35,102 nucleotides of DNA from Hyphomicrobiales bacterium (GCA_900473745.1 UCMW01000018.1:1-35102); one strand, 5' to 3'; positions 7,453 through 16,693 are shown, counted from the stretch's first letter. Notes: generated by a model from the sequence alone, not told the origin. Numbers and translations: made by a program.

Positions 7453-7851
7453 ATGACGATGACTGATCCGTTGGGCGATATGCTCACCCGTATCCGGAAT
7501 GGCGCCGCTCGCCGCAAGAGCTCCGTCTCCACTCCGGCTTCCAATCTCCGTGCCCGCGTTCTCGACGTTCTGCAGGCCGAAGGTTACATCCGTGGCTACA
7601 GCCAGACCGACTACGGCAATGGCAAGTCCGAAATCACGATCGAACTGAAGTACTACGAAGGTGCTTCGGTCATTCGCGAAATCGGTCGTGTCTCCAAGCC
7701 GGGCCGCCGGGTTTATGTCTCGGTCAAGTCCATCCCGCAGGTCGCGAACGGCCTCGGCATCACCATCCTTTCGACTCCGAAGGGTGTGATGGCCGATCAC
7801 CAGGCTCGCGAACAGAACGTTGGTGGTGAGGTACTCTGCTCCGTCTTCTAA
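7453..7851 (+). CDS. rpsH: 30S ribosomal protein S8
   Basis: A 132-residue S8, a central-domain 16S rRNA binder. It starts MTMTDPLGDMLTRIRNGA and ends with the conserved GVMADHQAREQNVGGEVLC. In E. coli S8 represses the spc operon by binding mRNA near rplE. The rplX-rplE junction here is an eight-base overlap, so an identical site is not obvious. A second ATG two codons in (MTDPLG) is an alternative start. Confidence 0.97.
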   Translation: MTMTDPLGDMLTRIRNGAARRKSSVSTPASNLRARVLDVLQAEGYIRGYSQTDYGNGKSEITIELKYYEGASVIREIGRVSKPGRRVYVSVKSIPQVANGLGITILSTPKGVMADHQAREQNVGGEVLCSVF

Positions 7852-7894
7852 GATGGGCAGGGGATCTCCATAGCGAACAGACAGGATAAAAACT

Positions 7895-8428
7895 ATGTCT
7901 CGTATCGGTAAGAAGCCCGTTCCGGTTCCGGCTGGTGTGACCGCCTCTGTCGAAGGCCAGAAGGTCTCCGTCAAGGGCCCGAAGGGTGAACTTTTCTTCG
8001 TCGCAAACGACGAAATCTCCGTGAAGCTGGAAGACAACGCCGTTGTCGTACAGCCGATCAACGACTCCAAGGATGCTCGTTCGAAGTGGGGCATGTCCCG
8101 CACGATGATCGAAAACATCCTGAAGGGTGTGAAGGACGGTTACGAGCGCAAGCTCGAAATCAACGGCGTTGGTTACCGTGCGTCGCTCCAGGGCAAGAAC
8201 CTGCAGCTCGCGCTCGGCTTCAGCCATGACGTCGTCTACGAGCCGCCGGTCGGCATCTCTATCGCTGTTCCGAAGCCGACCGAAATCATCGTGTCCGGCA
8301 TCAACAAGCAGCAGGTCGGCCAGGTCGCCGCCGAGATCCGCGAATATCGCGGTCCGGAGCCCTACAAGGGCAAGGGCGTCAAGTATGCCGAAGAGCGGAT
8401 CGTCCGCAAAGAAGGCAAGAAGAAGTAA
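7895..8428 (+). CDS. rplF: 50S ribosomal protein L6
   Basis: A 177-residue L6, located near the sarcin-ricin loop and factor-binding region of the 50S subunit. MSRIGKKPVPVPAGV at the start and the C-terminal RGPEPYKGKGVKYAEERI are signatures of the two-domain fold. It is preceded by a 43-base gap after rpsH and followed 12 bases later by rplR. Confidence 0.97.
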   Translation: MSRIGKKPVPVPAGVTASVEGQKVSVKGPKGELFFVANDEISVKLEDNAVVVQPINDSKDARSKWGMSRTMIENILKGVKDGYERKLEINGVGYRASLQGKNLQLALGFSHDVVYEPPVGISIAVPKPTEIIVSGINKQQVGQVAAEIREYRGPEPYKGKGVKYAEERIVRKEGKKK

Positions 8429-8440
8429 GGATCGCGCGAA

Positions 8441-8803
8441 ATGGCAAGCAGAAAAGAAGCACTTGTTCGCCGTGCGAACCGCGTACGGCGTCAGATCAAG
8501 GCGGTGGCAAATGGCCGTCCGCGTCTGTCGGTACATCGCTCTTCGAAGAACATCTACGCTCAGATCATCGACGACGTCGCTGGCAAGACCCTCGCGGCTG
8601 CTTCGACCCTCGATGGTGGCCTGAAGGCCGAGCTCAAGACCGGCGCCGACATCGCAGCAGCAGCTGCCGTTGGCAAGCTGGTTGCCGAGCGCGCCAGCAA
8701 GGCGGGCGTGAAGGAAGTGGTCTTCGACCGCGGCGCCTTCATCTATCATGGCCGCATCAAGGCCCTGGCAGAAGCTGCCCGCGAAGGCGGCCTGACCTTC
8801 TGA
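8441..8803 (+). CDS. rplR: 50S ribosomal protein L18
   Basis: A 120-residue L18 that brings 5S rRNA into the central protuberance with L5. The basic N-terminus (RRANRVRRQIKAVANGRPRL) and the end VFDRGAFIYHGRIKALAEAA are family hallmarks. It is separated from rpsE by a 144-base spacer holding several hairpins, longer than its other junctions in the block. Confidence 0.97.
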   Translation: MASRKEALVRRANRVRRQIKAVANGRPRLSVHRSSKNIYAQIIDDVAGKTLAAASTLDGGLKAELKTGADIAAAAAVGKLVAERASKAGVKEVVFDRGAFIYHGRIKALAEAAREGGLTF

Positions 8804-8813
8804 TTTGAGAGTT

Positions 8814-8898
8814 TCCACCCGGACTTGCGTCCGGGTGGATTTCCGGCTTTAAGCCGGTCACACCGGATTCCACCTTGACCCGACAGGGCAGGGTGGAA
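8814..8898 (+). promoter_or_regulatory. Three consecutive hairpins between rplR and rpsE
   Basis: A perfect 11-bp stem (8814-8824 with 8829-8839, loop TTGC) is followed by a compact CCGGCT/AGCCGG stem (8843-8857) and a 10-bp stem (8868-8877 with 8889-8898, one wobble). None has a strong T-run, so attenuation or message stabilisation is as likely as termination. The function is unknown; the structures are seen directly. Confidence 0.5.
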
Positions 8899-8947
8899 CT
8901 TTGCGTAATCTGCCGATTGCACCCGGAAAAGAAAAAGGAAAAGGACA

Positions 8948-9517
8948 ATGGCACAAGAAAAGCGTGGTTCGCGGGATGACCGTCAGAACCGTGAAGAGCG
9001 CGATAGCGAATTTGTCGACAAGCTGGTCGCCATCAACCGCGTCGCCAAGGTAGTTAAGGGCGGCCGTCGCTTCGGCTTCGCAGCCCTCGTCGTCGTCGGC
9101 GACCAGAAGGGCCGCGTTGGCTTCGGCCATGGCAAGGCACGTGAAGTGCCGGAAGCCATCCGCAAGGCCACTGAAGCCGCCAAGCGCGAACTGATTTTCG
9201 TTCCCCTGCGTGATGGCCGCACTCTGCATCACGACGTCAACGGCCGTCATGGCGCCGGCAAGGTTCTGCTGCGCTCCGCCAAGGCTGGTACCGGCATCAT
9301 CGCCGGTGGTCCGATGCGTGCCGTTTTCGAAACGCTCGGCATGTCGGACGTCGTCGCCAAGTCGACCGGTTCGTCGAACCCTTACAACATGGTTCGCGCA
9401 ACCTTCGACGCCCTGAAGGCTCAGGTGCATCCGAAGGATGTGGCAGCACAGCGCGGCTTGAAATATGCCACGCTCCAGGCTCGCCGCGCTGCCTCCGGCA
9501 ACGCAGCTGAAGAATAA
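8948..9517 (+). CDS. rpsE: 30S ribosomal protein S5
   Basis: A 189-residue S5, part of the decoding and mRNA-entry region; mutations in it give spectinomycin resistance or altered fidelity in other bacteria. The double-stranded-RNA-binding-like segment VVVGDQKGRVGFGHGKAREV and AGTGIIAGGPMRAVFE are diagnostic. The hydrophilic N-terminal extension rich in Arg and Glu is usual in alphaproteobacteria. AAAAGGAAAAGGA precedes the ATG. Confidence 0.97.
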   Translation: MAQEKRGSRDDRQNREERDSEFVDKLVAINRVAKVVKGGRRFGFAALVVVGDQKGRVGFGHGKAREVPEAIRKATEAAKRELIFVPLRDGRTLHHDVNGRHGAGKVLLRSAKAGTGIIAGGPMRAVFETLGMSDVVAKSTGSSNPYNMVRATFDALKAQVHPKDVAAQRGLKYATLQARRAASGNAAEE

Positions 9518-9531
9518 GAGGAGTCTGATCC

Positions 9532-9741
9532 ATGGCCAAGGCTACGAAGAAGACTGAAGCAAAGACGATCACGGTCGAACAGATCGGCTCGCCTATTCGC
9601 CGTCCGGCTGTCCAGCGCGCTACGCTGGTTGGTCTGGGCCTCAACAAGATGCACCGGGTCCGCACCCTGGAAGATACGCCTTCCGTTCGTGGCATGATCC
9701 GTGCTGTCCAGCATCTCGTTCGCGTCGTCGACGAGAAGTGA
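9532..9741 (+). CDS. rpmD: 50S ribosomal protein L30
   Basis: A 69-residue L30. The core IRRPAVQRATLVGLGLNKMH followed by VRTLEDTPSVRGMI is typical of the family. It lies 14 bases after rpsE and 16 bases before the chosen start of rplO, in conserved spc order. Confidence 0.95.
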   Translation: MAKATKKTEAKTITVEQIGSPIRRPAVQRATLVGLGLNKMHRVRTLEDTPSVRGMIRAVQHLVRVVDEK

Positions 9742-9757
9742 GACGGGGGAAGTCATC

Positions 9758-10237
9758 ATGAAACTGAATGAAATCAAAGACAACGAAGGCTCTTCCAAGG
9801 AGCGTATCCGCGTAGGTCGCGGTATCGGTTCCGGCAAGGGCAAGACCGGTGGTCGCGGCGTCAAGGGTCAGAAGGCTCGTTCGGGCGTCGCCATCAACGG
9901 CTTCGAAGGCGGTCAGATGCCAATCTACCGTCGCCTGCCGAAGCGCGGCTTCAACAACATCTTCGCCTCGGAATACGTCACCGTATCGCTCGGCCGTATC
10001 CAGACCGCGATCGATGCCGGCAAGCTGGACGCAAAGGCGACCATCGACGCCGCTTCGCTGAAGGCAGCTGGTGTGATCCGTCGTCCGAAGGACGGCGTTC
10101 GCATCCTCTCCGGCGGCGAGCTGAAGGCAAAGGTCACGATCGAAGTTGCCGGCGCCTCCAAGGCAGCCGTCGAAAAGATCGAAAAGGCCGGCGCTTCCAT
10201 CAAGCTGCTCGAAGCAGCCAAGGAAGCCGCTGAATAA
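9758..10237 (+). CDS. rplO: 50S ribosomal protein L15
   Basis: A 159-residue L15, a late assembly protein with a long basic N-terminal extension into the 50S core (RIRVGRGIGSGKGKTGGRG and GFEGGQMPIYRRLPKRGF). ATG 9758 is chosen because it gives the standard MKLNEIKDNEGS start and has GGGGGA upstream; a longer in-frame reading would run through the end of rpmD. It is the last ribosomal gene before a terminator that separates it from secY. Confidence 0.96.
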   Translation: MKLNEIKDNEGSSKERIRVGRGIGSGKGKTGGRGVKGQKARSGVAINGFEGGQMPIYRRLPKRGFNNIFASEYVTVSLGRIQTAIDAGKLDAKATIDAASLKAAGVIRRPKDGVRILSGGELKAKVTIEVAGASKAAVEKIEKAGASIKLLEAAKEAAE

Positions 10238-10246
10238 GTGAAAGAC

Positions 10247-10279
10247 AATCGCCCGGGGTGCTTCACACCGGGCGATTTT
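10247..10279 (+). terminator. Terminator between rplO and secY
   Basis: A perfect 10-bp stem (AATCGCCCGG 10247-10256 with CCGGGCGATT 10268-10277) has an 11-base loop and runs into TTTTGC. It would partly or fully separate secY-adk from the spc ribosomal genes. The 197 bases from here to secY hold no further gene and no promoter I can call with confidence. Confidence 0.8.
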
Positions 10280-10476
10280 GCTCCCATATGTGAGCCTCAC
10301 GAACCCAGGACGGAATGGACGTTGTTTCGTCTTCCGGGTCATCTGGAAAACAAGAGTGTGAGGCATGCGGTTGCTTGGCAACTTCTCCCGCTCCCTGTTT
10401 TCTGAAAAGCAGTTTGAACGAAGAGCCTCCGGTTCTGGCGCAGCGCCGCCACCGGTCTGGGTTTGCGGAGAATTCT

Positions 10477-11813
<1,337 letters not shown>

Positions 11814-11817
<4 letters not shown>

Positions 11818-12464
11818 GACTGATTCTGTTAGGACCGCCGGGCGCGGGTAAGGGGACCCAAGCCCAGCGGATCGTGGAGAAGCACGGCATTCCGCAGCTT
11901 TCCACCGGTGACATGCTCCGTGCAGCCGTTTCGGCCGGCACGGAGGTCGGCAAGCGCGCCAAGGCTGTCATGGACGCCGGCAAGCTCGTTTCCGACGAGA
12001 TCGTCATCGCCATCGTCTCCGAGCGCATTGATGCGCCCGACTGCGCCAATGGCTTCATTCTGGACGGCTTCCCGCGGACGCTCGTCCAGGCGGATGCCAC
12101 CGAGGCCATGCTGTCAGGCAAGAACCTCGATCTGTCCGCGGTGATCGAGATCAGGGTCGACGACGAGATCCTGGCCGATCGAATCGCTGGTCGTTATACC
12201 TGCGCGAACTGTGGCGCCGGTTATCACGACGAGAACCTGAAGCCGAAGGTCGACGGCGTCTGCGACAAGTGCGGTTCGACCCACTTCAAGCGTCGCCCCG
12301 ACGACAACCGCGATACGGTCCGCACCCGTCTGCAGGCCTACTACAAGGAAACCTCGCCGCTGATCGGCTACTACCACGCCAAGGGTAAGTTGCATTCGGT
12401 CGACGGCATGGGCGAGATCGATGCCGTTACAGGCGAGATCGAAGCCATTCTCGCCAAGCTCTGA
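11814..12464 (+). CDS. adk: Adenylate kinase with zinc-type lid
   Basis: A 216-residue cytosolic adenylate kinase that interconverts ATP plus AMP and two ADP. The P-loop GPPGAGKGTQ lies at residues 8-17, and the AMP-binding region includes STGDMLR and LDGFPRT. The long lid domain carries Cys130, Cys133, Cys150 and Cys153, a four-cysteine set that binds zinc in other adenylate kinases. It is translationally coupled to secY by a four-base overlap, a common arrangement. Confidence 0.97.
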
Positions 12465-12695
12465 GCCCGGCAGAATCCAAGAATCTTCGCGGGGTCGGTT
12501 GCTTTTGTCGATCGATTCCGTTAAAGACCGCGCCAACTCGCGACATGACTGCGATCGGCGCGTTCTTCCAAAACGCTGGGAGACCGGGTTCGATCGTTTT
12601 GGTTTGTCGTGAACCCGATTTGTAATTGCGGTCCATCTGGGCCGTGTAACGAGACACCACTTGCCGGATGGCAACTGGAAGCAAGGAGAATAGGC
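12465..12695 (+). promoter_or_regulatory. Spacer ahead of the alpha block with candidate promoter
   Basis: A 231-base gap between adk and rpsM without a gene; infA and rpmJ, which sit near here in some bacteria, are absent. TTGGTT (12599-12604) and TGTAAT (12621-12626, five of six consensus bases) are 16 bases apart and could form a promoter for the rpsM-rplQ block. A CGGGTTC/GAACCCG inverted repeat (12585-12591, 12611-12617) overlaps it. No clear terminator was seen after adk. Confidence 0.35.
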
Positions 12696-13064
12696 GTGGC
12701 ACGTATCGCTGGCGTCAACATCCCGACTGCGAAGCGCGTTGTTATCGCGCTGACCTATATTCACGGGATTGGACCGAAGTTCGCATCGGAAATCATGGAA
12801 AAGGTCGGTCTTCCGGCCGAGAAGCGCGTTCACCAGTTGACCGACGCTGAAGTGCTCCAGATCCGCGAAACCATCGACCGCGATTACCAGGTCGAAGGTG
12901 ACCTGCGTCGCGATACCGCGATGAACATCAAGCGTCTGATGGACCTCGGCTGCTACCGTGGCCTGCGCCATCGTCGTGGTCTGCCGGTTCGCGGTCAGCG
13001 CACGCACACCAACGCCCGCACCCGCAAGGGTCCGGCGAAGGCGATCGCTGGTAAGAAGAAGTAA
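12696..13064 (+). CDS. rpsM: 30S ribosomal protein S13 (GTG start)
   Basis: A 122-residue S13 of the 30S head, which contacts S19, L5 and P-site tRNA. Characteristic stretches are ARIAGVNIPTAKRVVIALTYI and the C-terminal RGLPVRGQRTHTNARTRKGP. The start is GTG at 12696: it places AAGGAG (12683-12688) seven bases upstream and gives the canonical (M)ARIAGV start. An in-frame ATG at 12609 would add 29 unrelated residues. It heads the alpha block. Confidence 0.95.
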   Translation: MARIAGVNIPTAKRVVIALTYIHGIGPKFASEIMEKVGLPAEKRVHQLTDAEVLQIRETIDRDYQVEGDLRRDTAMNIKRLMDLGCYRGLRHRRGLPVRGQRTHTNARTRKGPAKAIAGKKK

Positions 13065-13067
13065 TTT

Positions 13068-13140
13068 CAGCGAATAGCGATTGGCGAATAGCGAATAGGG
13101 GTCGCACCTCTATTCGCTATTCGCTTTAAACTATTCGCTG
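13068..13140 (+). repeat. 73-bp nested palindrome made of a heptamer repeat
   Basis: The outer arms CAGCGAATAG (13068-13077) and CTATTCGCTG (13131-13140) pair perfectly. After a symmetric 5x5 internal loop, an inner stem of 18 bp (13084-13101 with 13107-13124, one wobble) closes on a TCGCA loop. Each arm is built from tandem heptamers of the form AGCGAAT (left, units at 13069, 13076, 13083, 13090) or ATTCGCT (right, at 13112, 13119, 13133). No T-run follows. It fills most of the rpsM-rpsK spacer and looks like an inserted repetitive element. Confidence 0.85.
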
Positions 13141-13193
13141 CTGGTGTAGCCGCTGGAACTACGGCGGTGCTTAGATCAACTGAAAGGAAGACC

Positions 13194-13583
13194 ATGGCCA
13201 AGGAAGCCACACGCGTCCGCCGTCGCGAACGCAAGAATATCTCGTCGGGCGTTGCTCACGTCAACTCGACCTTCAACAACACGATGATCACCATCACCGA
13301 CGCGCAGGGCAATGCGATTGCCTGGTCGTCTGCTGGTGCGAAGGGCTTCAAGGGTTCGCGTAAGTCGACCCCGTTCGCTGCCCAGATCGCTGCTGAAGAC
13401 TGCGCCAAGAAGGCCCAGGAACACGGCATGAAGTCCCTCGAAGTGGAAGTCTGCGGTCCGGGTTCGGGTCGTGAATCCGCTCTGCGCGCCCTCCAGGCTG
13501 CCGGCTTCATGATCACGTCGATCCGTGACGTGACGCCGATCCCGCACAATGGCTGCCGTCCGCGCAAGAAGCGTCGCGTCTAA
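13194..13583 (+). CDS. rpsK: 30S ribosomal protein S11
   Basis: A 129-residue S11 of the 30S platform, near the mRNA exit and E site. The stretches GVAHVNSTFNNTMITITD, SSAGAKGFKGSRKSTPFAAQ and the end PHNGCRPRKKRRV are diagnostic. ATG 13194 is chosen because GAAAGGAAG lies just upstream and the reading gives the usual MAKEATRVRRRERK; an in-frame start 27 bases upstream adds residues unlike S11. Confidence 0.97.
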   Translation: MAKEATRVRRRERKNISSGVAHVNSTFNNTMITITDAQGNAIAWSSAGAKGFKGSRKSTPFAAQIAAEDCAKKAQEHGMKSLEVEVCGPGSGRESALRALQAAGFMITSIRDVTPIPHNGCRPRKKRRV

Positions 13584-13598
13584 TCATTCTTCGTTTTG

Positions 13599-13626
13599 CC
13601 GGCCAGGCGTTTGCGCGCCTTGCCGG
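13599..13626 (+). other. Hairpin between rpsK and rpoA
   Basis: An 11-bp stem with one mismatch (13599-13609 with 13616-13626) and a six-base loop lies in the 100-base rpsK-rpoA spacer. Only a weak TGCTTCTC follows, so it is more likely an mRNA-processing or pausing structure than an efficient terminator. rpsD, which sits between rpsK and rpoA in E. coli, is absent. Confidence 0.4.
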
Positions 13627-13683
13627 TGCTTCTCATATTCGGCCGTCACGATTGAATGGTGATGGCGAACGGAAGGTAAAATC

Positions 13684-14694
13684 ATGATTCAGAAGAATTG
13701 GCAGGAACTGATCAAGCCGAACAAGGTGGAATTTTCCTCCTCCGGCCGCACCAAGGTGAACCTCGTCGCCGAGCCGCTCGAGCGTGGCTTCGGCCTGACG
13801 CTCGGTAATGCCCTGCGTCGCGTTCTCCTGTCGTCGCTTCGTGGTGCAGCCGTCACGGCTGTCCAGATCGACGGCGTTCTGCACGAGTTCTCGTCTATCC
13901 CGGGCGTTCGCGAAGATGTCACCGACATCGTCCTGAACATCAAGGAAATCGCCATCAAGATGGACGGCGACGATGCCAAGCGCATGGTTGTCCGTAAGCA
14001 GGGTCCGGGCGTTGTAACCGCCGGTGACATCCAGACGGTCGGCGACATCGAGATCCTGAACCCCAACCATGTCATCTGCACCCTCGACGAAGGCGCAGAA
14101 ATCCGCATGGAGTTCACGGTCAACAACGGCAAGGGTTACGTCCCGGCCGAGCGCAACCGCGCGGAAGATGCACCGATCGGCCTGATCCCGGTCGACAGCC
14201 TCTACTCGCCGGTCAAGAAGGTGTCCTACAAGGTGGAAAACACCCGCGAAGGACAGGTTCTCGACTATGACAAGCTGCTGATGACCATCGAAACCGATGG
14301 TTCGGTCACCGGTGAAGATGCAGTTGCTTTCGCGGCCCGCATTCTCCAGGACCAGCTCGGCGTCTTCGTCAACTTCGACGAGCCGCAGAAGGAAGTCGAA
14401 GAAGAGTCCGTCACCGAACTCGCCTTCAACCCGGCTCTGCTCAAGAAGGTCGACGAACTGGAGCTTTCGGTCCGTTCGGCGAACTGCCTGAAGAACGACA
14501 ACATTGTCTACATCGGCGATCTGATCCAGAAGACCGAGGCAGAAATGCTGCGCACGCCGAACTTCGGTCGCAAGTCGCTCAACGAAATCAAGGAAGTTCT
14601 CGCTTCCATGGGCCTGCACCTCGGTATGGAAGTGCCGGCATGGCCGCCCGAGAACATCGAAGATCTCGCGAAGCGTTACGAAGACCAGTATTAA
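13684..14694 (+). CDS. rpoA: RNA polymerase subunit alpha
   Basis: A 336-residue alpha subunit, the assembly scaffold for core RNA polymerase. The N-terminal domain shows FGLTLGNALRRVLLSSLRGA (dimerisation and beta contact). The C-terminal domain (about 250-336) shows RSANCLKNDNIVYIGDL, where Arg264 corresponds to the UP-element-binding arginine R265 of E. coli, followed by TPNFGRKSLNEI. An acidic linker with EEES lies between the domains. GGAAGGTAAAATC precedes ATG 13684. Confidence 0.98.
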   Translation: MIQKNWQELIKPNKVEFSSSGRTKVNLVAEPLERGFGLTLGNALRRVLLSSLRGAAVTAVQIDGVLHEFSSIPGVREDVTDIVLNIKEIAIKMDGDDAKRMVVRKQGPGVVTAGDIQTVGDIEILNPNHVICTLDEGAEIRMEFTVNNGKGYVPAERNRAEDAPIGLIPVDSLYSPVKKVSYKVENTREGQVLDYDKLLMTIETDGSVTGEDAVAFAARILQDQLGVFVNFDEPQKEVEEESVTELAFNPALLKKVDELELSVRSANCLKNDNIVYIGDLIQKTEAEMLRTPNFGRKSLNEIKEVLASMGLHLGMEVPAWPPENIEDLAKRYEDQY

Positions 14695-14810
14695 TAACAG
14701 TGAAGGCAGCCTCTAAACCTGCCTTTCCCCGTCAAACTGCGGGCGAATGCCCGTATGTGTCAGGAAACGGCAGCCTCTGAGACAGAGCCTGCACTTAAAG
14801 GAGAATAGCA

Positions 14811-15233
14811 ATGCGCCACCAGAAAGCCGGCCGCAAGCTGAACCGTACCGCCAGCCACCGTAAGGCGATGTTCGCCAACATGGCTGCTTCGCTCATCACG
14901 CATGAGCAGATCGTCACGACGCTCCCGAAGGCGAAGGAAATTCGCCCGATCGTCGAGAAGCTGGTGACCCTCGGCAAGCGCGGCGACCTGCACGCTCGTC
15001 GTCAGGCCATCTCGCAGATCAAGGACGTCGATGCCGTCCGGAAGCTGTTCGACGCCATCGCAACGCGCTACGCCACCCGCAACGGCGGCTACCTGCGCAT
15101 CATGAAGGCCGGTTTCCGCCAGGGCGACAACGCCGCCATGGCCGTCATCGAGTTCGTTGAACGCGACGTCGATGCGAAGGGCGCAGCCGACAAGGCCCGC
15201 GTCGCCGCCGAAGCCGAAGCTGAAGCAGCATAA
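14811..15233 (+). CDS. rplQ: 50S ribosomal protein L17
   Basis: A 140-residue L17, located near the tunnel exit. It begins MRHQKAGRKLNRTASHRKAM, the canonical start, and contains the conserved RNGGYLRIMKAGFRQGDNA. The C-terminal tail from about residue 122 is Ala/Glu rich, typical of alphaproteobacterial L17. AAAGGAGAA at 14796-14804 gives a strong ribosome-binding site. The 116-base gap after rpoA holds only small hairpins such as AGGCAG/CTGCCT. It ends the ribosomal cluster. Confidence 0.97.
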   Translation: MRHQKAGRKLNRTASHRKAMFANMAASLITHEQIVTTLPKAKEIRPIVEKLVTLGKRGDLHARRQAISQIKDVDAVRKLFDAIATRYATRNGGYLRIMKAGFRQGDNAAMAVIEFVERDVDAKGAADKARVAAEAEAEAA

Positions 15234-15250
15234 TATTCCGGCCCGCAAGG

Positions 15251-15314
15251 GCAGGACGTACAACGACAAAGGCCGGGTGAGCGATCACCCGGCCTTTGTC
15301 GTTATACGTCCTGC
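15251..15314. terminator. Very long bidirectional terminator hairpin
   Basis: Arms of 30 bases (15251-15280 and 15285-15314) pair with a single C-A mismatch around a GCGA tetraloop. The core AAAGGCCGGGTGA/TCACCCGGCCTTT gives short T-runs when read on either strand. It lies between the converging rplQ (+) and sigma factor gene (-), so it probably ends both transcripts. The arms are much longer than termination requires. Confidence 0.85.
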
Positions 15315-15327
15315 TTTCCGCTCTGCA

Positions 15328-16644
15328 TCAGGGCTTCAACGCGCATTCTTCCGCCCGCTGCAGAAGAAAGGCGCGCTCGGTCGCGTTGCCACTCAACGCT
15401 GCCGCTTGTGTGAATTCCGCCCGGGCTTCTTCGTTTCTGCCCAGCCGCATGAGAAAATCACCCTTAGCAGCATGGAGCGGCGGATAGCCCGCCAGTTGCG
15501 GCTCATCCTCGATCTCCGCCAGCAACGCCAGTCCCGTCTCCGGCCCCTCGGCCATGGCATGCGCCACCGCCCGGTTCAGCGCCACGACAGGCGAGGGCAC
15601 CCGCGCCAGCAGCCGATCGTAAAGCGCAGCACTTCTCACCCAGTCGGTGTCCTCGAACCGTCCCGCCCGGGCATGCACGGCTGCCAGCGCCGCCTGAAGC
15701 GCATAGACCGCGTCGTCCCCGCCAAGACGCGTCACCGCCGCCAACCCCTCCAGGCCACGCTGGATCAACAGCCTGTCCCACAGCCCCCGGTTCTGCGTCT
15801 CGAGCGTCAGCGCGCTCCCATCTGCAGCCACCCGCGCCTTGAAGCGCGAAGCCTGCAATTCCATCAGGGCAAGCAGCGCATGCGCTTCCGGCTCACCCGG
15901 TGCCAACCCCACCAGAATGCGGCCGAGCCGCATCGCCTCCTGGCAGAGCTGCGGCCGGATCAGGTCCTCGCCCCGGCTTGCGGCATAGCCCTCGTTGAAG
16001 ATCAGGTAGATCACTTCGAGCACCGAGGCGAGGCGGGCGTCGCGTTCGTCTCCGATCGGCACTTCGAAGGCGATATCGGCATCCCGCAGGATCTTCTTCG
16101 CCCGGACGATCCGCTGCGCCACCGTCGTCTCCTGTGTCAGGAAGGCGCGGGCGATCTCCTCCGTCGTCAATCCGCCGATGATTTTCAGCGTCAGCGCCGT
16201 GCGCTGGTCGCGCGAGAGCAGGGGATGGCAGGCGGTGAAGATCAGCGACAGCCGCTCGTCGCCGATCGCGTCGTCGAGCGAGGCCTCGATGGCGGCATGC
16301 TCGTCCGCGCGGCCGGTTTCGAGGTCATGGACGAGCGAGGCTTCGTGCCGCGCTATCATCTTCCGCCGCCGCCAGAGGTCGACGGCACGGCGCTTGGCGG
16401 TCGTCATCAGCCACCCGCCCGGATTGGGTGGCGTGCCGGCCTCGGGCCAGGTTGCAAGCGCCGTAACGAGCGCCTCCTGCGCCAGCTCCTCTGCCAGGCT
16501 GATGTCGCCGACATGTTTTGCGAGCCCGGCAATCAGCCGGACCCGCTCCATGCGATAGATCGCCTCGATATCCCGAGCCGCTGCCTCTGCGCCGGCAATG
16601 TGCCGGTAAGCCGAGGGTGCGACTGCCTCTCCGTCCCGAGTCAT
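15328..16644 (-). CDS. ECF42-type RNA polymerase sigma factor with C-terminal extension
   Basis: A 438-residue sigma factor. Sigma region 2 lies at about 25-95 (RLIAGLAKHVGDISLAEELA, then GGWLMTTAKRRAVDLWRRR) and region 4 at about 135-190 (LLSRDQRTALTLKIIGGLTT then ETTVAQRIVRAKK). A roughly 240-residue helical extension follows, as in the ECF42 group, with helical repeat-like segments at about 355-435. ATG 16644 is chosen because it precedes the conserved helix at residues 20-37; in-frame codons further upstream enter the VOC gene. ECF42 factors are known to be encoded with DGPF/YCII proteins, and one lies two genes upstream here. I see no anti-sigma gene, so control probably acts through the extension. 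Confidence 0.9.
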   Translation of the reverse strand: MTRDGEAVAPSAYRHIAGAEAAARDIEAIYRMERVRLIAGLAKHVGDISLAEELAQEALVTALATWPEAGTPPNPGGWLMTTAKRRAVDLWRRRKMIARHEASLVHDLETGRADEHAAIEASLDDAIGDERLSLIFTACHPLLSRDQRTALTLKIIGGLTTEEIARAFLTQETTVAQRIVRAKKILRDADIAFEVPIGDERDARLASVLEVIYLIFNEGYAASRGEDLIRPQLCQEAMRLGRILVGLAPGEPEAHALLALMELQASRFKARVAADGSALTLETQNRGLWDRLLIQRGLEGLAAVTRLGGDDAVYALQAALAAVHARAGRFEDTDWVRSAALYDRLLARVPSPVVALNRAVAHAMAEGPETGLALLAEIEDEPQLAGYPPLHAAKGDFLMRLGRNEEARAEFTQAAALSGNATERAFLLQRAEECALKP

Positions 16645-16693
16645 GAGCCGGAGTATGGACCTGGCCGCCGCACGGTCAACCGGGGCGATCGCC

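Noticed and set aside
6412..8118. A 568-codon minus-strand open frame over rplX to rplF
   Set aside because: It lies antisense to five well-supported ribosomal protein genes and has no family resemblance.
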